Shown here piece by piece: positions 11,168 through 23,454 of a stretch of DNA of 64,000 nucleotides. The notes under the pieces were generated by a model. That model made no database searches. It saw only the letters and a program-made list of their open reading frames with translations, and was not told where the DNA came from. The translations under genes were made by a program, and so were the position numbers. Origin of the DNA: Beroe forskalii (taxonomy: Eukaryota; Ctenophora; Nuda; Beroida; Beroidae); assembly GCA_011033025.1 (NCBI GenBank), contig WFMF01000189.1, forward strand, positions 1 through 64,000, in the 5' to 3' direction. The number at the start of each line of letters is the position of its first letter. The first letter of the stretch is position 1.

Positions 11168-11903
11168 GGACCCTCCGGAGAATGGGCCCTCTGGAGAATG
11201 GGCCCTCCGGAGAATGGGGCCCTCCGGAGAATGGGCCCTCCGGAGAATGGGCCCTCCGGAGAATGGGGCCCTCCGGAGAATGGGCCCTCCGGAGAATGGA
11301 CCCTCCGGAGAATGGGCCCTCCGGAGAATGGACCCTCCGGAGAATAAACCCTCCGGAGAATGGGCCCTCCGGAGAATGGGCCCTCCGGAGAATGGGGCCC
11401 TCCGGAGAATGGGGCCCTCCGGAGAATGGGCTCTCCGGAGAATGGGCCCTCCGGAGAATGGGCCTCGGAGAATGGGCCCTCCGGAGAATGGGGCCCTCCG
11501 GAGAATGGGCCCTCCGGAGAATGGGCCCTCCGGAGAATGGGCCCTCCGGAGAATGGGCCTCCGGAGAATGGGCCCTCCGGAGAATGGGCCCTCCGAGAAT
11601 GGGCCCTCGGAGAATGGGCCCTCCGAGAATGTGAATGGGCCCTCCGGAGAATGGGGCCCTCCGGAGAATGGGCCCTCCGGAGAATGGGCCCTCCGGAGAA
11701 TGGGCCTCCGGAGAATGGGCCCTCGGAGAATGGGCCCTCCGGAGAATGGGCCCGGAGAATGGGCCTCCGGAGAATGGGCCCTCCGTAGAATGGGCCCTCC
11801 GGAGAATGGGCCCTCCGGAGAATGGGCCCTCCGGAGAATGGGCCCTCCGGAGAATGGGGCCCTCCGGAGAATGGGCCCTCCGGAGAATGGGCCCTCCGGA
11901 GAA

Positions 11904-12136
11904 GTGACACATCGGTATGTGAGACAGTAATTCTAAAAAGTGGTGTCAACGACACGTAGGATCGCTGACGAAGTGACGTAGTGGAATGCAGGCTGACGTA
12001 AAGTGGTGTCAACGAAACCTTTATAAGTGGCTGCACAGTGCAATAGTCTCACTTCCGTTTGGTGTCACAGGAAGAAAGTAAGTAAAAGTAAGTATAAAAA
12101 ATAAAAAGTGTGTAAAAGTAAATGGTCCGTAGAAAT
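11904..12136 (+). promoter_or_regulatory. Promoter-like spacer cassette 2
   Basis: Same layout as cassette 1, with TTTATAAG at about 12020 and the GTAAGT-rich segment near 12078. Only isolated substitutions separate it from cassette 1 while the flanking arrays differ in length, as expected from homogenisation of the whole higher-order unit. Confidence 0.4.
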
Positions 12137-12527
12137 AATGGGCCCTCCGGAGAATGGGGCCCTCCGGAGAATGGGCCCCTCCGGAGAATGGGTGCCCTCC
12201 GGAGAATGGCGAGAATGGGCCCTCCGGAGAATGGGCCCTCCGGAGAATGGGGCCCTCCGGAGAATGGGCCCTCGAATGGGCCCTCCGGAGAATGGGCCCT
12301 CCGGAGAATGGACCTCCGGAGAATGGGCCCTCCGGAGAATGGGCCCCCGGAGAATGGGCCCTCCGGAGAATGGGCCTCCGAATGGGCCCTCCGGAGAATG
12401 GGCCCTCCGGAGAATGGGCCCTCCGGAGAATGGGCCCTCCGGAGAATGGGGCCCTCGGAGAATGGGCCCTCCGGAGAATGGGCCCTCCGGAGAATGGGGC
12501 CCTCCGGAGAATGGGGCCCTCCGGAGA

Positions 12528-12757
12528 AGTGACACATCGGTATGTGAGACAGTAATTCTAAAAAGTGGTGTCAACGACACGTAGGATCGCTGACGAAGTG
12601 ACGTAGCGGAATGCAGGCTGACGTAAAGTGGTGTCAACGAAACCTTTATAAGTGGCTGCACAGTGCAATAGTCTCACTTCCGTTTGGTGTCACAGGAAGA
12701 AAGTAAGTAAAAGTAAGTAAAAAATAAAAGAACCGTAAAAGTAAATGGTCCGTAAAA
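12528..12757 (+). promoter_or_regulatory. Promoter-like spacer cassette 3
   Basis: Same layout, with two TGACGT sites, TTTATAAG at about 12645 and a GTAAGTAAAAGTAAGTA tract. The 3' AT-rich end has diverged from cassettes 1 and 2. Confidence 0.4.
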
Positions 12758-13308
12758 ATGGGGACCTCCCGAGAAATGGGCCCTCCGGAGAATGGGCCCT
12801 CGGAGAATGGGCCCTCCGGAGAATGGGCCCTCCGGAGAATGGGCCCTCCGGAGAATGGGCCCTCCGGAGAATGGGGACCTCCGGAGAATGGGGCCCTCCG
12901 GAGAATGGACCCTCCGGAGAATGGGGCCCTCCGGAGAATGGGGCCCTTCGGAGAATGGGCCCTCCGGAGAATGAGCCCTCCGGAGAATGGGGCCCTCCGG
13001 AGAATGGGGCCCTCCGTAGAATGGGGCCCTCCGGAGAATGGGCCCTCCGGAGAATGGGGCCCTCTGGAGAATGGACCTCCGAGCCTGGAATGGGCCCTCG
13101 GAGAATGGGCCCTCCGGAGAATGGGCTCTCGGAGAATGGGCTCTCGGAGAATGGGCCCTCCGGAGAATGGGCCTCCGGAGAATGGGCCTCGAGAATGGGC
13201 CCTCCAGAGAATGGGGCCTCCGGAGAATGGGCCCTCCGGAGAATGGGGCCCTCCGGAATGGGCCCTCAGGAGAATGGGCCCTCCGGAGAATGGGGCCCTC
13301 CGGAGAAT

Positions 13309-13540
13309 GGCCACATCGGTATGTGAGACAGTAATTCTAAAAGTGGTGTCAACGACACGTAGGATCGCCGACGAAGTGATGTAGCGGAATGCAGGCTGAC
13401 GTAAAGTGGTGTCAACGAAACCTTTATAAGTGGCTGCACAGTGCAATAGTCTCACTTCCGTTTGGTGTCACAGGAAAGAAAGTAAAAAGTAAAAAAATAA
13501 AAAAAAATAAAAAAATGTAAAAAAGGACCCTAAATGGTCC
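13309..13540 (+). promoter_or_regulatory. Promoter-like spacer cassette 4
   Basis: Same layout, but the first TGACGT is changed to TGATGT; the second TGACGT and TTTATAAG (about 13424) are kept. The GTAAGT tract has decayed to AAAGTAAAAAGTAAA. A fifth, shortened cassette at 13776-13900 keeps both TGACGT sites but has TTTATAGT and runs straight into the inverted-repeat locus. Confidence 0.4.
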
Positions 13541-14836
13541 CGGAAATGGGCCCTGGGCCCTCCGGAGAATGGGCCCTCTGGAGAATTGGCCCTCCGGAGA
13601 ATGGGGCCCTCCGGAGAATGGGCCCTCCGGAGAATGGGGCCCTCCTGGGCCCTCCGGGAGAATGGGGCCCTCCGGAGAATGGGGCCCTCCGGAGAATGGG
13701 CCCTCGGAGAATGGGCCCTCCGGAGAATGGGCCTCCCTCCGAATGGGCCCTCCGGAGAATGGGCCCTCCGGAGAAGTGACACATCGGTATGTCAGACAGT
13801 AATTCTAAAAAGTGGTGTCAACGACACGTAGGATCATGACGAAGTGACGTAGCGGAATTGCAGACTGACGTAAAGTGGTGTCAACGAAACCTTTATAGTG
13901 CGCTTTTTGAAGACATTTTAGGTAGCGGGCGCGCGCGGCCCGGTAAAATATCTGCACGCTAAATTTGATATACCCACCGGATATAGCCCGGCCCGCGAGA
14001 GCAGTTTTACGCCGGTTGCAATATAGCCCGCCTCTTGGAAGAAAATATTTTTTGGTGCTAAACTGGCTGAGATCATTGAAAGTGTCCACAACAACAATTT
14101 TAGCAGCAAAATATCGATCATGAGGCAAAAAACTGGCAAATAGAAGGACTTTTGTGGAGTTCATTATCGACAAAAACATCGAGGCGATGGAAAGTTAAGA
14201 GTCAAAACACTGAAACTGATATTCATCATTGTTCAGCAGCTTACTGAATCATGAAATTATGAGAAGTAGTTCAACTTCGAAATAGAATTGGATTGAAAAT
14301 TGACAGCAAAACAACATAGGTATCGATAATTAATAAATGTTCAGCAAAATATGTGGCCAACAGTAGACAAAAGTCGAGTCAAATAGCAGAGAAAACAGTG
14401 AACTGCAGTGATAGCAGCAATTCTGTAAAATTCTGTAAAAGCAATCATTCCGAGAAAGAGAAGTAAAAAGATACAAAATCAAAAACGAGAGAATGAAATA
14501 CTATATATTGAAATAAAGTTAGGAATTTGCATTTGTGTTGATCATTAATTGCATTGCCATGTTGTCATGGTTACACATTCTTCGGAAATAGCAAGAGGTG
14601 AGTGAGAGCAATACGTCATTATCATTAGTAACAATGGTGCATTACTTTTTCTCACACACAGCGGATACGATGTAAAATAAATGCCGCCTAATTACCGCGA
14701 AACTCTGATACATTGTGCAACTTCTCATGAGAAAAATTTTGAGGGACACTTTATTCTATTGACTTACCATATTCAACCATGGTAATTACGTCATTCTCAT
14801 TTGTCTATTATAATAGTGCTGCAGAGTTTCACCAAA

Positions 14837-16800
14837 TGTAAATACGCTCATTTTAACCCATTTTCTTTCATCGTTTTGTATCTCTTTTCAAGTTCTGCTG
14901 TAACTGATGCGTTTCACAAAGTGACATGCTACCATTTTCCCCTTTGTTTGTTTTTCCAATTATTGTTTGTTTTTCCAAGATTGCTAGAGTTTTAAGTTTA
15001 ATTAATAGCATCTAACCACAATTTTAGCCAATAATCCTTCGATTGCAAGACCTTTGAGATTGATCCATGCTTTGATTTGATTCGCCTTTAAAAATTTTCG
15101 CCCTCGGGCTCATAACTTATACATAAGCTTTACCAACCCCTTCGATCAAATACTTACGGTGCTTAATCCGTTAATCGTGTTTGTATTGCATTAGTGAAAA
15201 AATTAAATTTTTGTTAATTAGAGAAAAAAAAACTCAATATTATTGTTGCAAAACCTTCCTGTGTGTTCAAATCTTCGATGATTTACTTGAACATTCAACT
15301 TTTTTCATCTTAGATATGCCATTCTCCCAAAAAAGCTCACGCGAGTGGATATATACCATATACTCCTCGCCTCATGGGCTGAATTTCGTATAGCACTCGG
15401 GCTCTTCGAGCCCTGCGTGCTATACGATATATATCCCACTCGGGCTAGCGCCCTCGAGTGATATATTTTCATATCGCACGCGCATGCGCGTGCGATATGA
15501 AATTCAGCCCTAGAGGCTGCGGGTATATGTATATATATCCCTCGAGGGCGCTAGCCCGAGTGGGATATATATCGTATAGCACGCAGGGCTCGAAGAGCCC
15601 GAGTGCTATACGAAATTCAGCCCATGAGGCGAGGAGTATATGGTATATATCCACTCGCGTGAGCTTTTTGGGAGAATGGCATATCTAAGATGAAAAAGTT
15701 GAATGTTCAAGTAAATCCTCGAAGATTTGAACACACAGGAAGGTTTTGCAACTACAATATTTAGTTTTTTCTCTAATTAACAAAAATTTAATTTTTTCAC
15801 AAATGCAATACAAACACGATTAAGCACCGTAAGTATTTGATCGAAGGCTGGTAAAAAGCTATGTAAGTTATGAGCCCGAGGGCCCGAAGGGCCCGAGGGC
15901 GAAAATTTTAAAGGCGAATCGAATCTAAGCATGGATCAATCTCAAAGGTCTTGCAATCGAAGGATTATTGGCTAAAGGGGGGAGTTTCACTGTCCCAATT
16001 GTCCCAATTGTCCCTGTCCCAATTTACTTTTTTTTGAGTTTGGGACTGGTTTTTGGGACAATTGGGACAACTGGGACATTTGGGACAATTGGGACAAACA
16101 AAAAAGTTGAAAAAATCAGTCATTTAGCATTTTTTACATTGAATCAAGATTTTCAATCATTGAAATGAATGTTATATTCATACAAGTATACTAAGTACAT
16201 ATTTTGGTTGTGTTTGTCTCTGTCATTTTTGTCCCAATTGTCCCAAATGTCCCATTTGTCCCAAATGTCCCATTTGTCCCAGTCCGCATTCACTTTTTTG
16301 AGTCCCATTTGTTCCATTTTCTCTGTCCCATTTGTCCCAATTGTCCCAAATGTCCCAATTGTCCCAGTCGGCATTCACTTTTTTGAGTCCCATTTGTTCC
16401 ATTTTCTCTGTCCCATTTGTCCCAATTGTCCCATTTGTCCCAAATGTCCCAATTGTCCCAGTCAGCATTCACTTTTTTGAGTCCCATTTGTTCCATTTTC
16501 TCTGTCCCATTTGTCCCATTTGTCCCAAATGTCCCATTTGTCCCAATTGTCCCTGTCCCAATCCACTTTTTCTTGAGTTTGGGACAATTGGGACAGTGAA
16601 ACCCCCCCCGCTAAAATGTGGTTATATGCTGTTAATTAAACTTAAAACACTAGCAATCTTGGAAAAACAAACAATAACTGGAAAAACAAACAAAGGGGAA
16701 AATGGTAGCATGTCACTTTGTGAAACGCATCAGTTACAGCAGAACTTGAAAAGAGATACAAAACGATGAAAGAAAATGGGTTAAAATGAGCGTATTTACA
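14837..16800. mobile_element. Long palindromic insertion inside the left arm
   Basis: Begins TGTAAATACGCTCATTTTAA and ends with its complement at 16800. Each arm is about 650 bp once the 633-bp element at 15977-16609 is removed. The centre (15470-15499) is a perfect 30-bp palindrome around CGCGCATGCGCG, and near-perfect complementarity continues outward. The right arm of the outer inverted repeat (about 23450-23460) lacks it, reading CACCAAATATAGATTCG, which marks it as an insertion. No coding potential is seen. Confidence 0.75.
15977..16609. mobile_element. 633-bp G-run TIR element made of GTCCC words
   Basis: Inserted into the right arm of the palindrome. GCTAAA is duplicated at 15971-15976 and 16610-16615, while the left arm has the uninterrupted complement (TTTTAGCC near 15025). 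Ends are inverted (GGGGGGAGTTTCACTGTCCC and complement). The interior alternates GTCCCAATT, GTCCCATTT and GTCCCAAAT with a repeated 110-120 bp unit containing ACTTTTTTGAGTCCC. VPIVPN-type frames are artefacts. Clear 6-bp target duplication; superfamily unknown. Confidence 0.85.
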
Positions 16801-16978
16801 AAATACATAGACACGGTGCGCGAAGGGATCTATTTCAGATAGAACCCGCGTAGCGGGTTCTATCTGATAGAATGATACGAGTGCGCGCAGCGCACGAGTT
16901 TTCATTCTTTGTGTAATCCCGAGACGAAGTCGAGGGGTTACACTTAAATAGACTCTGAGAGCACCGTGTCTATGTATT
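16801..16978. mobile_element. ~178-bp MITE-like element with 17-bp TIRs
   Basis: Starts AATACATAGACACGGTGC and ends GCACCGTGTCTATGTATT, with further internal hairpins (AGAACCCGCG/CGCGGGTTCT and CGTGCGCTGCGCGCAC). It is absent from the corresponding place in the right arm near 23450. Target duplication is probably TA, but the flanks are too short to be sure. Confidence 0.7.
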
Positions 16979-18540
16979 ATAGATGAGTCCGGGTTATTGC
17001 ATGAGAGTCTAAAAACACAACTAATGGAAATAACTGGTAACACAATTGGCAGAACAAGCATTTCAGCTTTTCAAGAGATTCAGTGCTTTGATTGGTTGAT
17101 TTGCAGAATTGACTTGAGGATGGCAGGAGAAGGATGGTTCATGAACAGAAATTAGTCTATGAATTAAACAGGAGTATGTTTCAAAGAGGACTATTGTACG
17201 ATAACAAATGCAACAACAAAAACAATATCAATCAAGGAATCAAAACAACAAACACAATATCGACGAATATTAAGGCATTACGATAATCTGCAGGAGCATG
17301 CAAAAGAGGTAAATTGACCTCTTCTCCCCGTGTTAACAAGTGAAGCAGAGCCAGAACGGCGAAAAGAAACAGAAATTAAGTGCAAAAACTGTGTATGAGA
17401 GAATTAGAAACCGTTTGCTGAAGGATATTGCTCCGAAACCAGTGGCACGTGCGCGCGCGCAACACGTGACCTTGATTTGGTACAGTAACAGTGGCACGTG
17501 TGCGAGTCACGTGGGACGGTAATTACATGTTTAGAGAGATTCTCGTGGGAACGAAACATTTGGTATACATGTTGCTAGTAAGAGTGCGTGTTGTTTGAAA
17601 GGAGTACAATACACTGAAACTATGTGATAGAGACAGAGAATGTATTTCGCCGGCTGAGTTCAAAACAATCTGAGTGCAAAAAAATCCTATCTCCATTTTT
17701 TGTGTACAGCCTCCTGAAAGGCCCCTCTACCCTTTAGAATCGATTTCAATATCATAGCAAGCTATTTAGGCATTTTATACAATTTTGAAAATTATCTTTA
17801 ATCCACCTTTTAAATATTTTGAGTGTAAGAAAAGCCTAAGGAACCTTAAGATAATTGATAGATTGATATGCAAAAATAATTGATTCCAACTAAGGAGATA
17901 GGATACTTTTATCCTTGACAAGTATCCTATCTCCAGTCATGTTAGAATATTTTTGTCGGTCGTTCTACTTAACACCTATATTAAATTTGGAGATAGGATA
18001 CCTAGATGCAAAACATCTTAAGCAAAACTTTTACACAGCATTTTAATACGTAATAGTGTTATTATTGTCCCATTAATACTTAAAAGCTTACTTATAACGT
18101 AAAGCTTGAAAAGACTAGGTACCTACGGTATGATTACTCAATCTATATGCCAATAAGCATCATGGACAAGACAGGTATGTTCTTTTTAAAGATTTGAAAA
18201 GGTCGCAGGTGTAACCTTGTTCTCAATGGATAATGAGACTGGGGCACTTCGATGGATCTGTTAAGTGTTGTGCCTTGTGGTACAACCAGGTTATCAATCT
18301 CTCCTGAGGCTTATATCACTCGACTTCACCAAATGCCAAAGGGAATTCAAGTAAATGACCCCACTCGGATGGCACCTCGTGGAATTAGAACTGGTAACCC
18401 ACTCTACCTCAATTCATAAGTAGTTCATGAGGGAGAGTGTCGTGTTAGCAATCAAAAGGTTGCTGGTTTGATTCCCACCCTGACTACTGTGCTAAGGGAG
18501 AGGGCTCTTACCTACAGACGATCACGGTTCACTCAACTGT
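16979..18540. other. Non-coding interior of the inverted-repeat locus
   Basis: AT-rich sequence with repeated ATCCTATCTCC words (17690-18000), CACGTG-containing direct repeats near 17440-17515 (GTGGCACGTGCGCGCGCGC) and no supported gene. Short plus-strand frames here lack any recognisable family. Confidence 0.5.
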
Positions 18541-21478
18541 GGGGGGATTGTAGCCAAAAAAATTAGGGTAGAGCTTGTTTTTTTAATGTTTTTTTGGGTT
18601 TGGATTTTTTGAACTTTTCGGACATTTCACACCAATGTGTTATTTGTGTTACTCACTGTATGTTCTTATTGATACTCAATGGTTTCCAATCATTACAGAT
18701 GGCTTAAATCCATATTTTAAGGACTTTCAATTAGCATTTTAAGATTTTAGGAGCATTTTAAGAGCCCTCAGTGCTTTTTGATAAGGATCAACGGAAAAAC
18801 ATGATATAGCACGGGACCTTGGTCCAACAGTGATTAGATAGGACCAGCAAAGGATCAAAAGGTGTCGAATCAGACGATACCGGCCACTCATTACCACGTA
18901 GGGGTTAGTCAAGACCCGAGGGTTCTTCAAAATATCGTTCTTGCTTCCTTGGCTCACCAGGGGCTGGATGACGGCCAGGGAGTCACCAAGAGTTTCATCG
19001 CATCTCAGGGCGAGATAAGAGTCAGGGTAGAGGCTTCATGAGGATGCAGGACTTGTGTCACCAGAGGGCCAGGGAAGTGTTGCAGGGAGTCAAATGGGAG
19101 TCACTAGGGGAAGGAAAGGACCAACACGGCACCAGGTGAAGGTCACCAGATGAATTTCGGCCAGTTGAGAGCCATTTAGCATTCTTGCTTCAATGATGAT
19201 AGACAAAAGTCAGCCACAATGATCGCCAGAAGACCAGATTGTAATCACTAAGTCACCAAGCAATGATAAAGACTTCATCAGTCAGCAATGCTTGATTATT
19301 GATGCTCAGCATATCTTTCATGAGGTCACAAGGTCATCTGTATGGCTAAGAGACACCAGCTTCTTGCGAGAGTCGACTTGTTGATGAACCGTGTTCAGTG
19401 GAGTCATGATTGATAAATTAACACTGGAAGAAGTGAGTCTGAAAAGGGTGCTGCCAAGAGTCTGGTCAGACTCTGGTTCATCCAGGAGGGTATTTGGCCA
19501 GAAGATCAGGTCAGAATGACCTGTGGGTTACGTGATCAGCTAAGAGAGTAAGAGTCAGCTGTGGGACAGTCAAGAAATACCAACTGGGTCATCAGATAAG
19601 TGTTGTAAACTTGCCACCAGTGGTTTTGGCAAGATCAAGAGACGCCAGCTGGAGGTCAGGTAGAATTAAGAGGCCCAGGTAGGGTCAGGAGACACCAGCT
19701 GTATGTCAGGTAGGATCAGGACACGCCAGTTAAGCAGTTATAGGTCAGGTAGGATCAGGAGACGCCAGTAGTTCACTTACGATCAGGAGACACCAGAAGG
19801 TCATGTATGATCAGGAGATGCCAGTAGGTCAGGTACGATCAGGGGACGCCATTAGATCAGGTAAGATCAGGAGACGCCAGTAGGTCAGATAGGATTAAGA
19901 GGCTCTGGTAGGATTAGGAGACACCAGCTGTAGGTCAGGTTGGATCAGGACAGGTAAAGTCAGGAGACGCCAGTAGTTCACTTAGGATCAGGAGCACCAG
20001 AAGGTCATGTAGGATCAGGAGACACCAATAGGTCAGGTAGGATCAGGAGACGCCAATAGGTCAGGTAGGATCAGGAGATGCCAGCTGTAGGCCAGGTAGG
20101 ATCAGGAGATGCCAATAGGTCAGCTTGACCTGGCCAGGTAGGATCAGTCTAAGACACCAGCTGTAGGTCAGGATGGGTCAGGACACGCCAGTTTAGCAGT
20201 TATAGGTCAGGTAGGATCAGGAGACGACGATAGTACACTTAGGATCAGGAGACACCAGAAGGTCATGCAGGATCAGGAGATGCCAGTACTGACGCCAGGA
20301 GACGCCATTAGATCAGGTAGAATCAGGAGACGCCAGTAGGTCAGGTAGGATTAAGAGGCTCAGGTAAGATCAGGAGACACCCGCTGTAGGTCAGGTTGGA
20401 TCAAGACACGCCAGTTAAGCAGTTATAGGTCAGGTAGGATCAGGAGAAGCTAGTACGTCAGGTAGGATCAGGAGATGCCAATAGGTTAGGTTGGATCAGA
20501 AGAGGCCAGTTATAGGTCAGGTAGGGTCAGGAGACGCTTGGCTCAAACGGTTACCTATTCAAGTGTCACTAATTAGACGTAGGTCACGCAAGAAGTACCA
20601 GCTGGGCCAACACTCAACAGGAAAGTGTCTGCTGTCACATATGGTCAATGGTCAGGCTATGGTCGAAAGTCGGAAATTAGGACAGGTAAGAGTTGCCATT
20701 AGGCCAGATATTATTCGTCAGTAGGTCAGGTAAGAATCGTCACAAGGCCAGGTTAAAGTCGCCAGTAGTTCAGATTAGATTCCTCAGGAGTTCAGGTAGG
20801 GTCGTCAGTATGTCAGGTAAGAGACGCCAGTAGGTCAAGTAGGAGGCGCCAGGAGATCAGGTTAGAGTTTCCAGTGGTCCGATGGGCAGCTGGGTCATAG
20901 GGAGTAACCAGTCAGTGAGGCATTCAGGCAACATGCAGGTCACGATTTGGTCAGGCAAGAGTCACCATTCAGTCAGGCAATAGAGCAAGAGGCCCTAGTT
21001 GGTCAGGTCAGAGTCACCGATGAATTTGGCAAGAGTTCCAAAGCTTGGCAGCACTCAGCAGGTCAGCCAGGAGTCGCAGTCGATTAGGCAAGAGGTCCCA
21101 TTGAACAGGTTATAGTCACCAGTGAGTTGGCAAGAGTTACCAGCTGGGTCTGGCATAAGTCACCAGTCACTGAGGCAAGAGTGACCAGAACGTCATCAAG
21201 AGTTTCCAGTTAGGCAGGCAATATATTGTGCATTTCACTGTTAGGTGATACCTTAGCCCTTCAATCTCTGGAAGCATGAAAATAACCGTTTCAAATAAAC
21301 TTTAAGAGCCACTGAATGTAAAATATAAGTTCAAAAACAACTGATTTTTAAGTTAAACTTCATTGGAAAAAGCCCCAGAAATTAATAAAACAACCCAAAA
21401 ACCTTAAAAAACCCAAAAAAACCTAGCCCAAGAATCGAAAAATAGGGTAGGGCTAGGTTTTTTGGGCTACAATCCCCC
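18541..21478. mobile_element. 2.94-kb G-run TIR element with ~38-bp satellite
   Basis: AACTGT is duplicated at 18535-18540 and 21479-21484. The ends are inverted: GGGGGGATTGTAGCC at left, GGCTACAATCCCCC at right, followed by similar A/T-rich TAGGGTA-containing segments. The interior (about 19590-20880) is a degenerate tandem repeat around GTCAGGTAGGATCAGGAGAC then GCCAGTAG. It is the third element here with a G-run end, a target duplication of about 6 bp and a private minisatellite. No transposase frame is present. Confidence 0.8.
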
Positions 21479-21588
21479 AACTGTATATTAATTGAATCTT
21501 GCCATAGGTGATATTCTATACAAGTCGAGTATACCAACTCCAAAATAATATACTCAGAACAGTGACTGTTTTGTATATTTCTCATTTT

Positions 21589-22905
21589 TTCCTGTTCCCA
21601 ATCGCGTTTTTGTTTTACAAAAAGGCATTGAGAAAAGGTTAGCAGAGATCGTGTTTTGTGGGGTTTGTGTGTATACTACCTTTACGCGTACTGTTAAATC
21701 TGAAATAGGTGGTGCGACGAAATTTGGTATGTAATGTGTATGTGTGTATACGTATGCATGCTCCATTTTCAAGCATTCAACTGCTCCTTTATAATATCAC
21801 TCGCGCCAATATAGCTTGGTGTAGTGGCATCCTGTAATGTGCATTGCAGCTAGCTTACAGTTATTCGGGTTCAATGCTCTGTCCATCCTAATGTTGAAAC
21901 TTGGAAATTGATTCTTTTTCAAAAACTTCATCATTTTTCAATTTTACCAAACTTGCCAAGGACAAGAGGTGCATGAATGTCTAACGATTTTCTAAGAAAT
22001 CCTCATCAAATTTTGATTGGGTTTCAATTAAATTAACATTTTCCTTTTAAACAGGAGAAAATTGACAATGAGCAATTTGAGTTCGATCAATGATGATTGA
22101 CCTTAAAAATTGTGCTGAGGAAAGTAAGAGATGAAATTTTGTCCCGGTACCCGATGAATTTACGATATCCGAATCTTCAATCTTGGTTAGTAATCCTTCT
22201 CTTTATCTTCAAGTTGGCAAGGTTGATCTTAAAATCACAAATTTCGAAGCCCACGAAGTACATTGCATTTGGTTGAATGTCAATAGTCACCAAGAGAGAT
22301 CTTTGATCAAGTTTTTATTTTAAAGTTAGCTCTGACTGTGATAGCTGAGCAATATCAACTCAAACTTCAGAAACTTGCAAGGACAGAAAATATTCGATTT
22401 CGTATGATAAAATTATTGTCATAAATGGAAACGCCTGATAATGCGCAACGCTTGATGTGAGCACGAGATGTCACACAAAACTCAAAAGGAAGCAACCAAG
22501 AATGAATGTGTACGCGCGGAAACGGGAAACAGAACATGGCAGGTGTTGCGCGCGCAATAAAATGCACGTGCGATTTGTGATCACGTACGAACTTTACTGT
22601 TTCATGGAATTTAAGCGCTCGTCGATGTTAGAGAAAACGAGCACAATTATTGTTTTCAGTCTATACTTATGAACGAAATATTGATAAAATTTATTCAATG
22701 ATATTGATACTTTGGTATTATGATGCGACACTTGATAGCAGTGTTTCATCGTCAACTCATCATGTCAGTAAATGAGACGGACAATGGTCGACCATCAAAT
22801 TACGACATGTTTTTATACCAGCCCCGGGGACGGGGGAACAGGAAATTAAGCGCCTGCATACGGGAACAACGGGCACAAGAAATGCGCCGGCAGGCGCAAT
22901 TCTTG
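21589..22905 (-). mobile_element. Terminal-hairpin element, long member (minus orientation)
   Basis: One end is a 30-bp hairpin at 22876-22905 (CAAGAAATGCGCC, short loop, GGCGCAATTCTTG). The other end is CCTGTTCCCAATCGCGTTTT at 21589. The same pair of ends, reverse-complemented, bounds the insertions at 26501 and 28074, which have empty sites in copy A. The interior (about 1.3 kb) has no recognised protein. Confidence 0.65.
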
Positions 22906-23454
22906 TTTGACTATCTTAACTCCATTTGTTTCTATCTTAACTCTGACTAATATCAGTTAAATCATAACTATGATTATTCTTAAATCCACAAATATCCTAT
23001 CTCCAGATAATTGAAATACTGATTATCCTAATTCCAAATACTATCATAAAAATCAGTAAATTTGAACTATCCTAAATCCACAACTATCTTATCTCCAAAT
23101 AATTAACAAACCAATTATCCTAACTCCAATTTCAAAAATTCAAATGCTGATTTTCCAGCCTGCTTTAGCATTGATGAAAGGGCAATGATTGAGATCCATA
23201 GACAATAACCCAATATAAAATAATAAATGGTTAAAATATTTCCGATCAAGCAGTATTGGAGGATAATAAGTTTTTTTTGATTATCTCGAAAACTAAAAGT
23301 GGGTGGAGATAAGATAGTTGGATATAGGATTGTTTTGAACTGGACCGGCGATTTGATAGAGGGATTATGCCAGCGTGTCTATCGCTCTATTTTTTATCCC
23401 CTCCCGCTGGCTAAATCCTCACGCAATAACCCGGACGAATCTATATTTGGTGAA
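22906..23454. other. Non-coding interior of the inverted-repeat locus, right side
   Basis: AT-rich sequence rich in TATCCTATCTCCA and TTATCCTAACTCC words, which mirror 17690-18000 on the left side. No gene is seen. Confidence 0.5.

Larger units (their letters stand above)
10633..13780. repeat. GC-rich satellite (GGAGAATGGGCCCTCC), higher-order arrays
   Basis: A 16-17 bp unit (GGAGAATGGGCCCTCC, with GGGGCCC variants) makes five arrays of about 300-750 bp. They are separated by four almost identical spacers of about 230 bp (starting near 10934, 11904, 12528 and 13309), and a fifth truncated spacer follows at 13776. The whole is a higher-order repeat of [array + spacer]. Each unit contains the near-palindrome GGGCCC and TCCGGA. 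Long frames on both strands (PSGEWALRRMG; SPEGPFSGGP) arise because the unit lacks stops. Confidence 0.9.

Noticed and set aside
11052..12661. Long open frames (up to ~318 codons) on both strands, rich in SPEGPFSGGP or PSGEWALRRMG
   Set aside because: They are stop-free readings of the GC-rich 16-17 bp satellite; all frames are open, and they cross spacers without codon-level constraint.
16169..16599. Frames rich in VPIVPNVP or GTIGTFGTNG
   Set aside because: GTCCCAATT/GTCCCATTT word repeats inside a TIR element; present on both strands.
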